This document shows, piece by piece, positions 55,209-64,000 of a DNA stretch of 64,000 nucleotides (position 1 is the first letter of the stretch; each line of letters opens with the position of its first letter). The notes under the pieces were generated by a model, which searched no databases, had not been told where the DNA came from, and worked only from the letters and a program-made list of their open reading frames with translations. The translations under genes were made by a program, and so were the position numbers. The stretch comes from an uncultured Monoglobus sp. (GTDB taxonomy: Bacteria > Bacillota > Clostridia > Monoglobales > Monoglobaceae), in NCBI GenBank assembly GCA_947624305.1, contig CANQKC010000006.1:1-64000 (forward strand), in the 5' to 3' direction.

Positions 55209-58200
55209 TTATTCAACGCTTACGCCGACGTTGTCGAGATACATCTCAAAGCCGCCGCGCCGCTCAAAGTGGAGCTGGCTGACAGCTACGCTTGTGTCAA
55301 AATCAAATGTGAGGTCGAATATCGAGTCTCCCGCCTCGTACTCCCCGGTTGACGAGTTATACTCGGTATAGGGCTTAAACGAATATGTTCCTTTGCCGGT
55401 ATTATAGTCAAGAGTCATCTCGACCTTGTACCATTTTTCGATCTCATATTTTGCGTCCGACGTCGGTGTGATCTCCGGATTTGACGGAGCGTCGTCATAG
55501 TCCTCGAAAAATCCCAGCGAATGCTGCGCGTAGACGCTCTTTATCTTGACCGTTTCGCCCGCGGCGTTTATGCCTTGAAGCATAAATCTCGCTCCCGCCA
55601 TCGGATCGACCCTCGGCGTGGTTCTGGTGAAGAAGTCTGCCGTCGCTTTGACGACGCCCGCGCTCTGAGGCTTGAAGTCTCTTGAGCAGGGGCCCCAGAA
55701 CAGAGCCGCGTCGCTTATGTTTCCGCCGAGAGGCGTCTCGGCCAGACTCTTGGGGCCGCTGCCCGACGGGAAGAACCACTCGGCGTTGTCAAACGCCTCG
55801 TCATAGAACGGAACCGTGCCTTTCTCGGGAGGCTCGACGTCTCTCTTGCCGTTTAAAACCAGATTGCTGAATTTAGCGACCGAGAAATATTCCTTCACGG
55901 AGACTCCGCTTGCCGAGTCGGTCGCGAGGCCAACATACATAGTTTCGGGCAGATTGTCATACTCGATCGTCACGGGCTGGCGGTCGTTGTCGGTCCAGTC
56001 AATTCCCATGTTGGAAACGCTGAACGTCAGACTGTTTCCCTTTCTTTCGATCCTCATGTATTTCGGCATGCTCTTGCTGTGCTTGTCGTCCGAGTTGTCA
56101 ACTGCCGCGCCGCTCTTGTCTTTGAAATATATTTCCTGAGTCGAGGCTTTTTCGGCCTTTCGGGTCAGAATTCTGGCATTCTCACCGTTCTTTACCCAGC
56201 CGTCGCCTATCATCGCCATTATGTCGCCCTGACTCATGCCCGAACGCACCATAAGGCCGCTCACCTGCTGGTTCTCAAACTTGGGTATCTCCTCTACTCT
56301 GACGGTCACGTCAAAGTCGCCGCTGACCTCTTTGTACATAAATCCGCAGCTGTCGCTTGAATCGGTGGTGAGTCTGCCCGAGCCGTAGATCGTATAAACG
56401 CCCTTCTCGTTCATCGAGGCGCCGCCTTTGCCGGCGTATCCGGTGTAGCCGCTTTCCTTGATTTCCTCAAATGAATAGCTGCCCGGGGCCGCCGCAGACT
56501 TGACATACACGATCGAAGTCGTACTCTGCGTCTTTTCGCCGCGGGTGTTTATCGCGCGGCAGGTGAGATAATGGGTTCCGGCGGCGAGACTGATCTCGTC
56601 GTCGATCGCGGAACCGTCATAATCACCGATCTTGGCGTTGCGGTCATAAAGCTCCATTTTGGTTACATCGTTTCCGCCCCGCGCGATCGCCGTCGCCTTA
56701 TATCTCAGCGGCTCGCCCTCGGTGATGACCGTCCATTCGCCGTTGTCGACCTCCATGCCCTCGATATTATCGGTGAGCGCCGCGATCGCGGGCGACTGCA
56801 CAATAATATTGGCGTTGGTCGGCGGATTCTTGCTCATCTCCTCGGTCAGGTAGTTGACATATTCCTCGATAACGGTGTAGCCGCTGTCCGTGATGTCGGT
56901 CTCTGCCATGCCGGCATAGCCGCTGCCTGCCAGCCAATCGGCGGGTATCTCAAACACTCTCGTTTCGGACTCTACGGGTATCAGGCCGCCGACCTCTCCC
57001 GCGTTGTTGATAACTCTGCCCGTGCCGTTTATAACGTCGTTAACTACTCTGGCGTCGTTCGCGTCGCGTCTGGGCAGGGTCGCTCCCGCGGTGCTCAGAA
57101 CACGGTCGAGAGCCTCCTCCGCCGAGGTCTGACGGTATTTGTAATATCCCATGTCGATCTCGCTGTCGGCAAAATCAGCACCGATAAAGTTATTCACTAT
57201 CTTGTTGTCTTTATAGTTTGTAACCTCGCCCATGCCGTCGATGACATTATTTTCAAAATAGAACACCGATTTTCTGTCGGCAGCGGTCAGGGGTTCGGTC
57301 ACGTCGAACACCCTTGTTTTGAGCATCGCTCTGGTGGACGGGCCCGACTTGTAATAGTTTCCGACCCAGTTCACGTTTGAGGGATTTCTCTGATCCGCGG
57401 TCGATTCCTCATTGGCGCTCGAATAAGGCTCGGCGCCGTAGGCCGAGTTGGTCTGGCCCCAGTCGTATATTACGTTGTTGCTCACGTCGGTGGCAACAAG
57501 CTGACGGTCAAGACGGGGGCTGCGGCTGTCGTGGTGGGCCAGCAGGTTGTTCAGATAGCTGGCGTAGGTGCCGCCCCAGATCGCGCCGTAGCCGTGCGCG
57601 CCCTTGGTGTGGTTGCTCATGCGCAGGCTCTCGCTTCCGATCGTGTTCTGGATAGTCAGATGATTGCCCACGGGTTTGTCGGGTTTCGCGTCCTGAGCCG
57701 CGCCCGCGTAAAGCGTCAGCAGCTCATCAACGCACCATGAGGTGCTGACGTGGTCAAAAATTATATCGGTGCCGTATCTGCCGCCTATTCCGTCGGGCTC
57801 AAGCCCGTTTTTATCGGTGGGGCGCACCTTTAAGTATCTTATTATTATATTCTTCACTCCGTCGCCTGTTACGATCGAGCCGCCGCTGACGGTCACGCCG
57901 TCGCCGGGCGCGGTCTGGCCCAGAACAGTGACGTTGTCCCTGTTCATATTGATATCGCTTTTGAGCTCGATCGTGCCGCTTATATCAAACACCACGATCC
58001 TGCCGGATTTTGAGACCGCGTCGCGCAGACTTCCCGTGCCTGAGTCGTCCAATTTGGTCACATGATAGACCTCGAGCTTGCCGCCGGGCAGCGCGCCTCT
58101 GGCTCCGGGAGAAAATTTTCCGCCGCCCTCGGCCCCCGGGAACGCGGGCAGCAGATCGGGCAGCGCGTCGGTCACGTCGCCGTAAGGCTCTATGCTGCTC

Positions 58201-58532
58201 TCGGACCAGAGGTAACACCTGATGTCGGTATACTCCTTGTCAAACTCGACTCTCGCCTCGGTGCTTCCGCTTCCCGACGAAATCGTTTGAGTTTCGGCGT
58301 CCGAAACGACCCCGTCCTCATACGCGGCCGCGATAAACATAACATTCTCGCCGCTTTCGTTGACGATCTCCGCCGTGACCGTTTTTCCATCGCTTATCAC
58401 CGGATCTTTTGTATAATACGCCGCGCCGCCTGTTTCTCCCTCGGCGATAACGGCGGCGGTCAATGAAAACGCAAAGAGCATAACCGCCATACAAGCGCAA
58501 AATATTCTTTTAAATCCTGTGCAATCTCTCAT
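55209..58532 (-). CDS. Large secreted pectate lyase (PL1-like), 1107 aa
   Basis: Signal peptide; FPGAEGGGKFSPGARGALPGGKLEVYHVTKLDDSGTGSLRDAVSKSGRIVVFDISGTIEL; C-terminal lectin-like region. Confidence 0.9.
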   Translation of the reverse strand: MRDCTGFKRIFCACMAVMLFAFSLTAAVIAEGETGGAAYYTKDPVISDGKTVTAEIVNESGENVMFIAAAYEDGVVSDAETQTISSGSGSTEARVEFDKEYTDIRCYLWSESSIEPYGDVTDALPDLLPAFPGAEGGGKFSPGARGALPGGKLEVYHVTKLDDSGTGSLRDAVSKSGRIVVFDISGTIELKSDINMNRDNVTVLGQTAPGDGVTVSGGSIVTGDGVKNIIIRYLKVRPTDKNGLEPDGIGGRYGTDIIFDHVSTSWCVDELLTLYAGAAQDAKPDKPVGNHLTIQNTIGSESLRMSNHTKGAHGYGAIWGGTYASYLNNLLAHHDSRSPRLDRQLVATDVSNNVIYDWGQTNSAYGAEPYSSANEESTADQRNPSNVNWVGNYYKSGPSTRAMLKTRVFDVTEPLTAADRKSVFYFENNVIDGMGEVTNYKDNKIVNNFIGADFADSEIDMGYYKYRQTSAEEALDRVLSTAGATLPRRDANDARVVNDVINGTGRVINNAGEVGGLIPVESETRVFEIPADWLAGSGYAGMAETDITDSGYTVIEEYVNYLTEEMSKNPPTNANIIVQSPAIAALTDNIEGMEVDNGEWTVITEGEPLRYKATAIARGGNDVTKMELYDRNAKIGDYDGSAIDDEISLAAGTHYLTCRAINTRGEKTQSTTSIVYVKSAAAPGSYSFEEIKESGYTGYAGKGGASMNEKGVYTIYGSGRLTTDSSDSCGFMYKEVSGDFDVTVRVEEIPKFENQQVSGLMVRSGMSQGDIMAMIGDGWVKNGENARILTRKAEKASTQEIYFKDKSGAAVDNSDDKHSKSMPKYMRIERKGNSLTFSVSNMGIDWTDNDRQPVTIEYDNLPETMYVGLATDSASGVSVKEYFSVAKFSNLVLNGKRDVEPPEKGTVPFYDEAFDNAEWFFPSGSGPKSLAETPLGGNISDAALFWGPCSRDFKPQSAGVVKATADFFTRTTPRVDPMAGARFMLQGINAAGETVKIKSVYAQHSLGFFEDYDDAPSNPEITPTSDAKYEIEKWYKVEMTLDYNTGKGTYSFKPYTEYNSSTGEYEAGDSIFDLTFDFDTSVAVSQLHFERRGGFEMYLDNVGVSVE

Positions 58533-58604
58533 GTTTAATCCCCCTTAAAAGTTATATATTGAATATTATAACACATAATTTTCGTAATTTAAAGCCCCAA
58601 AAGC

Positions 58605-58632
58605 AAAAAAAGCGCGTTTCGCGCTTTTTATT
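58605..58632 (-). terminator. Terminator after LuxR-family gene
   Basis: Minus strand AAAAAGCGCGAAACGCGCTTTTTTT. Confidence 0.8.
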
Positions 58633-60994
58633 GAGTGATTATTTTTTTGATCTGCGCCTCGCGGATCGCCGCAAAGCGGTTCTTGACGTTCATTTTGCCG
58701 TAAATGTTGGTTAAATGAAATTTAACGGTGCGCAGAGATATATTCATTATTTTGCCTATCTCCTCGTTTGAAAGCCCGTCGCACAACAGCTTCAGCACCA
58801 TGCGCTCGGTCCCGCTCAGGTTATAGTCTATCTTGGTCACGGGCTGTAAATATTTCGGATAAAGCACCGCCTGCCTTTTGGTGCACTCAAGCAGAGACTT
58901 TTTGAACTGCTTATTGATGTCGGCTTTTGTGGCGCGCAGCAAATGCAGGACCGCCACGCCGAAATTTGACAATATCCGCACAAAACGGTATTCCTCACAC
59001 ATTTTCAGTGCCTCGGAAAAAGCCTCGTCCCACGACGCGTCGCCCAGACGGCTCAGGATCACCGCCCGCATTATCAGCGCCTCGATATGCATATACGGTC
59101 TGTCATACTCGGTAAAGTATTTGTCGCACCTGCCGAGCAGCGCCAGCGCCTCGTCGTATTTCTCAAGCGCGATGTATACCCTGACCTTTGTCATGTAGCG
59201 GTAACGATAATTAATGCAGAACGGCTCAAATTCGTCGGGCGCCTCGTTTTTGAGCCAGTTCATCATGGGCTCGTCCTCTCCGGAAAGCATGCGGATATTC
59301 GTCAGAAACGCGCTCATGTTTTTTCTGATCTCCGCCGTTTTCGGTATCCTCTTTTCAAATCTGTCGATCAGGTCAAGCGCGTCGTTTAAGTTTCCGCGGA
59401 TAATTCGGATCTTGGCCATGACCGCCAGAGCCGCGAACTGCAGCTGGATATTCCCGCATTTTTCCGCGTCGTAAAACCCGCGGCTGAGATAGGTCAGCTC
59501 CTCGGTGAAATTGTCGTCAGCGTTGTGCAGGAACAGGCTTTCGCCGATACCTATGTCCGGAAGGCCCAGCGCGGTCTTTCCGACCACCGTCTGAAGGGGC
59601 ACGCGCATGGTTTTGTACAGGAACTTGTCCGATTTTGTCCATTCGCTGAAATCCTTGCCTCCGTTCACAAGGCCGGGCATATCTCCGGTAACGCTCATGG
59701 TGTTGAGGCTCATATCGCGGCTGGAAATGATCGCCGCCAGGCTCTTGACGATCTTGACGATGCTGTTTGCGCCGCGATGGGGAAGCGAGATCGTGAGATA
59801 GGCTATCTCCTCGCGCGCCCGCTTTTTCAGGGCCGCGTCGCTTTTTTCGTCATTTTCGATGCCGACCAGCATGTCAAAATACCGCTCACTCTCATCCACA
59901 TTGCACATGCCTGAATAGATCATCGAAATCATACTGATAAGCTCTGGGTACTGCGCCACCGTCTCGTCGGGAAGCTCGAAAAAGTATTCGCGCAGATCAT
60001 AAAAGAAGCTCATGCTTGAGCTGCTTCGCGTGCTTTTTAAAAGCAGCTCGGCGATCTTTCGGGTGTTCCCCGCCATTTTGTAAAACCTGAGCGCGCTTTT
60101 TATATCGTCATACAGCGTATAATAAAGCGCCGAGATCTCGTATTGTCTCGCCAGCGCGTCACCGCTGAGCTCCTTTTTCTGCTTCCACTTCAGATACGGA
60201 GCGGCGTATTTGTTGAAAATAAACTTATCGGGAGGTATGTAGCTCAAAAAGCAGCTTAAATTAAGAGCCCGCTCAAGCCACGGTTTTATGTCGGTGTTTC
60301 CGCAAAGCATCTGCGCGTGGCCGAGAGTGAACTCTTCAATATGCGACACATTCAAAAGTATCTCCTGCACTTCGGGCGGAAGCTCAGAAAAGAACGCGTG
60401 ATCCGCATACTGATATATGTCAAGGCTAATCAGTTGTTTCTGCTCTTCCGTAAATCCCGCGCTGAAGTTTCCGCCCTTTTCGAACAAGAACACCGGGCCG
60501 AGTATCCACCCGCCGGTGAACTCGCGAATCTCGTGCAGGGTATTTGGGGTTAAATCAAGGCGGTACAATCTTGCCAAAGCGTTCAGCTCGTCGTCATCGC
60601 AAGCAAAGAGCGTCTCATCGTAAACCACGAGCTGTCGGGTGCTGTAAAACGCTTTTAGGTATGGTGGAAGCGAAGCGCGCCCGATAATGTAAAACGTCGC
60701 GTTGGGAGACGATGATGATATAAGCGCGGAGATTTCACCGCCCTTAGAGTATGCCAGATGTACATCATCGATCACGATATGCTCCGCGCCGCCGTTCAGC
60801 GCCGCGTCGCGCCAGCCGCTTTCGCGGGCGGAAACATAACAATAATGATAATTGTTCGAGTCAAGATACTGCCTGACGGCAGTTGTCTTTCCCCAACCCA
60901 TATGCGCTCCGAAATACACTATTTTTTTGTTCCTGAGCTCTTTGTTCAGCTTATTTATAAGGCGCGTTCTGACAATCAGTTTGCCGCCAGCCAT
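58628..60994 (-). CDS. MalT-like LuxR-family regulator (NTPase/TPR + LuxR HTH)
   Basis: Walker-type GAHMGWGKTTAVRQYL; C-terminal LSGTERMVLKLLCDGLSNEEIGKIMNISLRTVKFHLTNIYGKMNVKNRFAAI. Confidence 0.92.
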   Translation of the reverse strand: MAGGKLIVRTRLINKLNKELRNKKIVYFGAHMGWGKTTAVRQYLDSNNYHYCYVSARESGWRDAALNGGAEHIVIDDVHLAYSKGGEISALISSSSPNATFYIIGRASLPPYLKAFYSTRQLVVYDETLFACDDDELNALARLYRLDLTPNTLHEIREFTGGWILGPVFLFEKGGNFSAGFTEEQKQLISLDIYQYADHAFFSELPPEVQEILLNVSHIEEFTLGHAQMLCGNTDIKPWLERALNLSCFLSYIPPDKFIFNKYAAPYLKWKQKKELSGDALARQYEISALYYTLYDDIKSALRFYKMAGNTRKIAELLLKSTRSSSSMSFFYDLREYFFELPDETVAQYPELISMISMIYSGMCNVDESERYFDMLVGIENDEKSDAALKKRAREEIAYLTISLPHRGANSIVKIVKSLAAIISSRDMSLNTMSVTGDMPGLVNGGKDFSEWTKSDKFLYKTMRVPLQTVVGKTALGLPDIGIGESLFLHNADDNFTEELTYLSRGFYDAEKCGNIQLQFAALAVMAKIRIIRGNLNDALDLIDRFEKRIPKTAEIRKNMSAFLTNIRMLSGEDEPMMNWLKNEAPDEFEPFCINYRYRYMTKVRVYIALEKYDEALALLGRCDKYFTEYDRPYMHIEALIMRAVILSRLGDASWDEAFSEALKMCEEYRFVRILSNFGVAVLHLLRATKADINKQFKKSLLECTKRQAVLYPKYLQPVTKIDYNLSGTERMVLKLLCDGLSNEEIGKIMNISLRTVKFHLTNIYGKMNVKNRFAAIREAQIKKIITQ

Positions 60995-61070
60995 ATTTGT
61001 ACCTCCTCAGTATTATTATAACACAACAAAATTCGACAGTCACCGTACCAAAGTACAGTTCATTCGCCGC

Positions 61071-61901
61071 TCAGTCCTTGATCAGGCGATTTATGTTCCT
61101 GCGGTACTCGCCGGGCGTCTGTCCGTAAGCCGCCTTGAACATCCGGTTGAACGTCCTCGGACTGTCAAAGCCCGCCTGCTGGCTTATCGAGGTGAAGCTC
61201 TCGTTGGTGGACCGTATAAGCCCGGCGGCGTATTCGGCGCGGATAAGACCGAGATAGGTCCTGAAATTCATCTTGAACTTCGTTGTAAAAATAGATGATA
61301 TGTAGCACTCGCTCACATTAAAATGCTCCGCCAGGGAGCTGCGGGTCAGCGGCTCCGCGAAATTCTGCCCGATATACTTGACGATCTTATACGTCAGATC
61401 GGTGACTGGGCCGGACGACTTGCGGCTTAAGGTAAAGGCCTTGAGCGTGTATGACATTATAACGCACGCCCACGAAAACATGATCTCAAAGTCCTCACCG
61501 GGCCTTATGCTGTTCAACGCGCGGCGGAAATCCTCGCCGACCATGCTTTTGTCCGTCAACGGACTGTCGGCTCTGAAATCCCTGAGATCGGGAAACAGAC
61601 CGCCGAAAAGCTTGGGCGCGCACATCAAAATCAGGACCTCTGTTTCTTTTTTGTCTGAATTTTCCGGTGCGAAAAATGAGTGCACCGTGTCGGGAAAAAC
61701 GGCGGCAAGGCAGCCCGGATCGATCTCATAATCAACATTTTCAACGCGAATGTGCTGAACCCCCTTATACACATAAATTATTTCCACATATTCGTGCATA
61801 TGCTCCGGATAACTCAGCTCATAATTGTTGCGTTTGACGGTCAAATCGGTTTCTCTTATCTCATAAATGGGCAGCAACTCGTTTTCACTCCTCTTACTCA
61901 A
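61071..61901 (-). CDS. AraC-family transcriptional regulator
   Basis: SYPEHMHEYVEIIYVYKG cupin; LAEHFNVSECYISSIFTTKFKMNFRTYLGLIRAEYAAGLI...ISQQAGFDSPRTFNRMFKAAYGQTPGEYR. Confidence 0.93.
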   Translation of the reverse strand: MSKRSENELLPIYEIRETDLTVKRNNYELSYPEHMHEYVEIIYVYKGVQHIRVENVDYEIDPGCLAAVFPDTVHSFFAPENSDKKETEVLILMCAPKLFGGLFPDLRDFRADSPLTDKSMVGEDFRRALNSIRPGEDFEIMFSWACVIMSYTLKAFTLSRKSSGPVTDLTYKIVKYIGQNFAEPLTRSSLAEHFNVSECYISSIFTTKFKMNFRTYLGLIRAEYAAGLIRSTNESFTSISQQAGFDSPRTFNRMFKAAYGQTPGEYRRNINRLIKD

Positions 61902-62013
61902 CTTTTTGTCTCATTTTATCTATTTTATGACTTTAATTATAGCAGGATTTGTGGTATATTTCAAGTAGGAAATTATAAATTCACAGTTAATTTTCAAATA
62001 AGGAGGAAATCTT

Positions 62014-64000
62014 ATGAAAGTACGGAAAACCATCTCAGCGTTAGCGGCGGCAGCGATGCTGCTGACATGCGCTCCGAACGCGGCAGTTCTGGCGGCGACG
62101 GACGACAGCGCGCAGCCCGAACAGGCGCAGACCGAGCAGACACAGACGGTTCAGCCCGAAGCGCCCGAAGTTCAGGCGGCGGCCGATCTGCTGCCCTATC
62201 AGGACGAGTCGCTCAGCTTTGAGGAAAGAGCCGCCGATCTGGTGGCCCGCATGACCCTTGAGGAAAAAGCGGCGCAGACCGCGGCGAAAAACGCGCCCGC
62301 GATCAGTCGTCTGGGCGTTCAGAGCTACTACTACTGGCGCGAGGGCATCCACGGCGTGGCCCGTCAGGGAAAAGCGACGAGCTTCCCCTCGAGCCTCGCG
62401 ATGTCGAACACCTGGGACACCGCTCTTATGCAGACCGCAATGGACATAACGTCCACCGAGGCGAGAGCCATCAACCCCAAGGACCTGAACTATTGGAACC
62501 CCACGATCAATATGGCGCGCGACCCGCGCTGGGGCAGAAACGAGGAAAGCTACGGCGAGGACCCGTATCTGACATCCGAAATAGGCAGCGCCGCGGTACG
62601 CGGCATGCAGGGAACGGACGACAAATACCTGAAAACAATGACCACGCTCAAGCACTACGCCGCAAACAACGTTGAGGGCGAGCGCTTCAGCGGAACTTCG
62701 ATCATGAACGAGCGCACCATGCGCGAGTATTACACAAGAGCTTTCCGCGACATCACCAAAAACGCTGATCCCGCGGCGGTTATGAGCTCTTATAACGGAA
62801 GCACCGTATACAGGAACGGCGAGATACTCACGTCGATGGACGGACAGAAGATCGACTACATAGCCTCAAGCGCCAACTCATACCTTTTGAACGACCTGCT
62901 GCGCAGGACCTACGGCTTCGGCGGCTTCGTTGTCGGCGACTGCGGCGCGTGGGACAACGCATTCGGACAGCAGCCTCTGAGAAAGAAGCTCTATCCCGAG
63001 CTGCCTCTTGACCAAATCACCTCGCCTATGACGGTTTCAAAAATCGTGAGCGCGGGCTCAAGCCTTGACTGCAACAGCGGCGGCGCGGGCACGACTCAGG
63101 TGGCGTCGGCGGTTCAGCAGGGCCTGCTCAGCGAGGAAGCTCTGGACATCATGGTATATGAACTGTTTTTGCAGCGCATGAAAACCGGAGAGTTTGACAA
63201 AAACCCCAAGTATAAGGATATTTCAAAAGATGTTGTCGAGTCGGACGAAAGCGTTGCCGTGGCCGAAAAAGCAGCCGAGGAAAGCTGGGTAATGCTCGAG
63301 AACAAAAACAACGCTCTGCCACTGAAAGAAAAGAGCGGCGGATATAAAGTCGCGGTTGTCGGAAACCTGGCAAACAAGCTTGTTCTCGGCGACTACTCAG
63401 GTTCTCCGACCAAGACGAAGACCCCCGTCGAGGGCATAAAAGAGGAGATACAGAAAAAATACCCCGGTTCCGAGATAAATCATCTGGGCGCCGTTTCGGA
63501 CGATGAGCTCCTGTTTAACTTAAAGAGCCTGACTCTGGTTCTGAACGACGGAAAAACAAGAGAGATTGATCTTTCAAAGGCCGAGAATGTCGCGGGAATG
63601 ACGCAGTCCGGCACCGCTCTCAACGATATGACCCCCAAAGCCTACGCGGTTATTAAAGACGTTGATTTTAAGGATGTTAAATCAATAAGAGCCGAAATAG
63701 CCACCGGTGACAGAATGGGCGGCACGGTCAACATCGCCTACAGCGAGGACGGCGTGGGCGGAATTAACGTCGCCAACATAGAGGCGCAGAAGACCGACAA
63801 CATCGCCACATATGCCACCTGCGAGGCGCCTTACGACGGCGCGCTGGGCGGATATGTAGCAAAGGCGCATCTGATCATCTCAGCCACACCGGCTGTTAAG
63901 CCGTTCACGGTTGAGAGCTACAAAACCGAGCTTGACAACGCGGACTTTATCGTCGCTTACGGCTGCACGGTTCCCAAGCAGGACGGACTCGGCACGGTTG
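62014..64000 (+). CDS. Secreted glycoside hydrolase family 3 (partial, continues beyond window)
   Basis: RBS AGGAGG; signal peptide; FEERAADLVARMTLEEKAAQTAAKNAPAISRLGVQSYYYWREGIHGVA; frame open to window end. Confidence 0.92.
   Translation, partial: MKVRKTISALAAAAMLLTCAPNAAVLAATDDSAQPEQAQTEQTQTVQPEAPEVQAAADLLPYQDESLSFEERAADLVARMTLEEKAAQTAAKNAPAISRLGVQSYYYWREGIHGVARQGKATSFPSSLAMSNTWDTALMQTAMDITSTEARAINPKDLNYWNPTINMARDPRWGRNEESYGEDPYLTSEIGSAAVRGMQGTDDKYLKTMTTLKHYAANNVEGERFSGTSIMNERTMREYYTRAFRDITKNADPAAVMSSYNGSTVYRNGEILTSMDGQKIDYIASSANSYLLNDLLRRTYGFGGFVVGDCGAWDNAFGQQPLRKKLYPELPLDQITSPMTVSKIVSAGSSLDCNSGGAGTTQVASAVQQGLLSEEALDIMVYELFLQRMKTGEFDKNPKYKDISKDVVESDESVAVAEKAAEESWVMLENKNNALPLKEKSGGYKVAVVGNLANKLVLGDYSGSPTKTKTPVEGIKEEIQKKYPGSEINHLGAVSDDELLFNLKSLTLVLNDGKTREIDLSKAENVAGMTQSGTALNDMTPKAYAVIKDVDFKDVKSIRAEIATGDRMGGTVNIAYSEDGVGGINVANIEAQKTDNIATYATCEAPYDGALGGYVAKAHLIISATPAVKPFTVESYKTELDNADFIVAYGCTVPKQDGLGTV

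Overview
The window is chromosomal DNA of moderate-to-high GC, probably from an anaerobic gut Clostridia / Oscillospirales-type Firmicute (taxonomy inferred from gene content). The dominant theme is a Gram-positive pectin/galacturonate utilisation locus (~5.7-28.2 kb). It encodes GH43, UxaA, UxaB, a GH28 polygalacturonase, a CE8 pectinesterase, an LplABC-type sugar ABC importer (binding lipoprotein plus two permeases, no ATPase), two giant secreted PL1-like pectate lyases (one with three SLH domains), a PfkB (KDG) kinase, UxaC and a divergent AraC regulator. A second block (52.8-64 kb) has a CE12-like rhamnogalacturonan acetylesterase, MATE transporter, third giant pectate lyase, MalT/LuxR-type regulator, AraC regulator and a GH3 running off the window end. 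Between them are housekeeping modules (radC, carAB, rluB-like, a biotin-dependent Na+-pumping decarboxylase operon, CDF transporter, dgt-dnaG-rpoD, trmK-nif3) and six apparent type II toxin-antitoxin modules. tRNA-Leu(GAG) and tRNA-Gln(CTG) lie at 4.2-4.4 kb. No CRISPR array, rRNA, transposase or phage module was recognised. The most interesting non-textbook signals are: a long structured carAB leader ending in a terminator; a pectin system whose esterases and polygalacturonase lack signal peptides; an Ala/Glu/Pro-rich tail on the sugar-binding protein and a structured 3'UTR behind it; a membrane-protein frame split by one in-frame TAA; an HTH gene facing an orphan promoter and 3-codon stub; and dispersed palindromic intergenic repeats. 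All family assignments are from reading protein motifs, without database searches.
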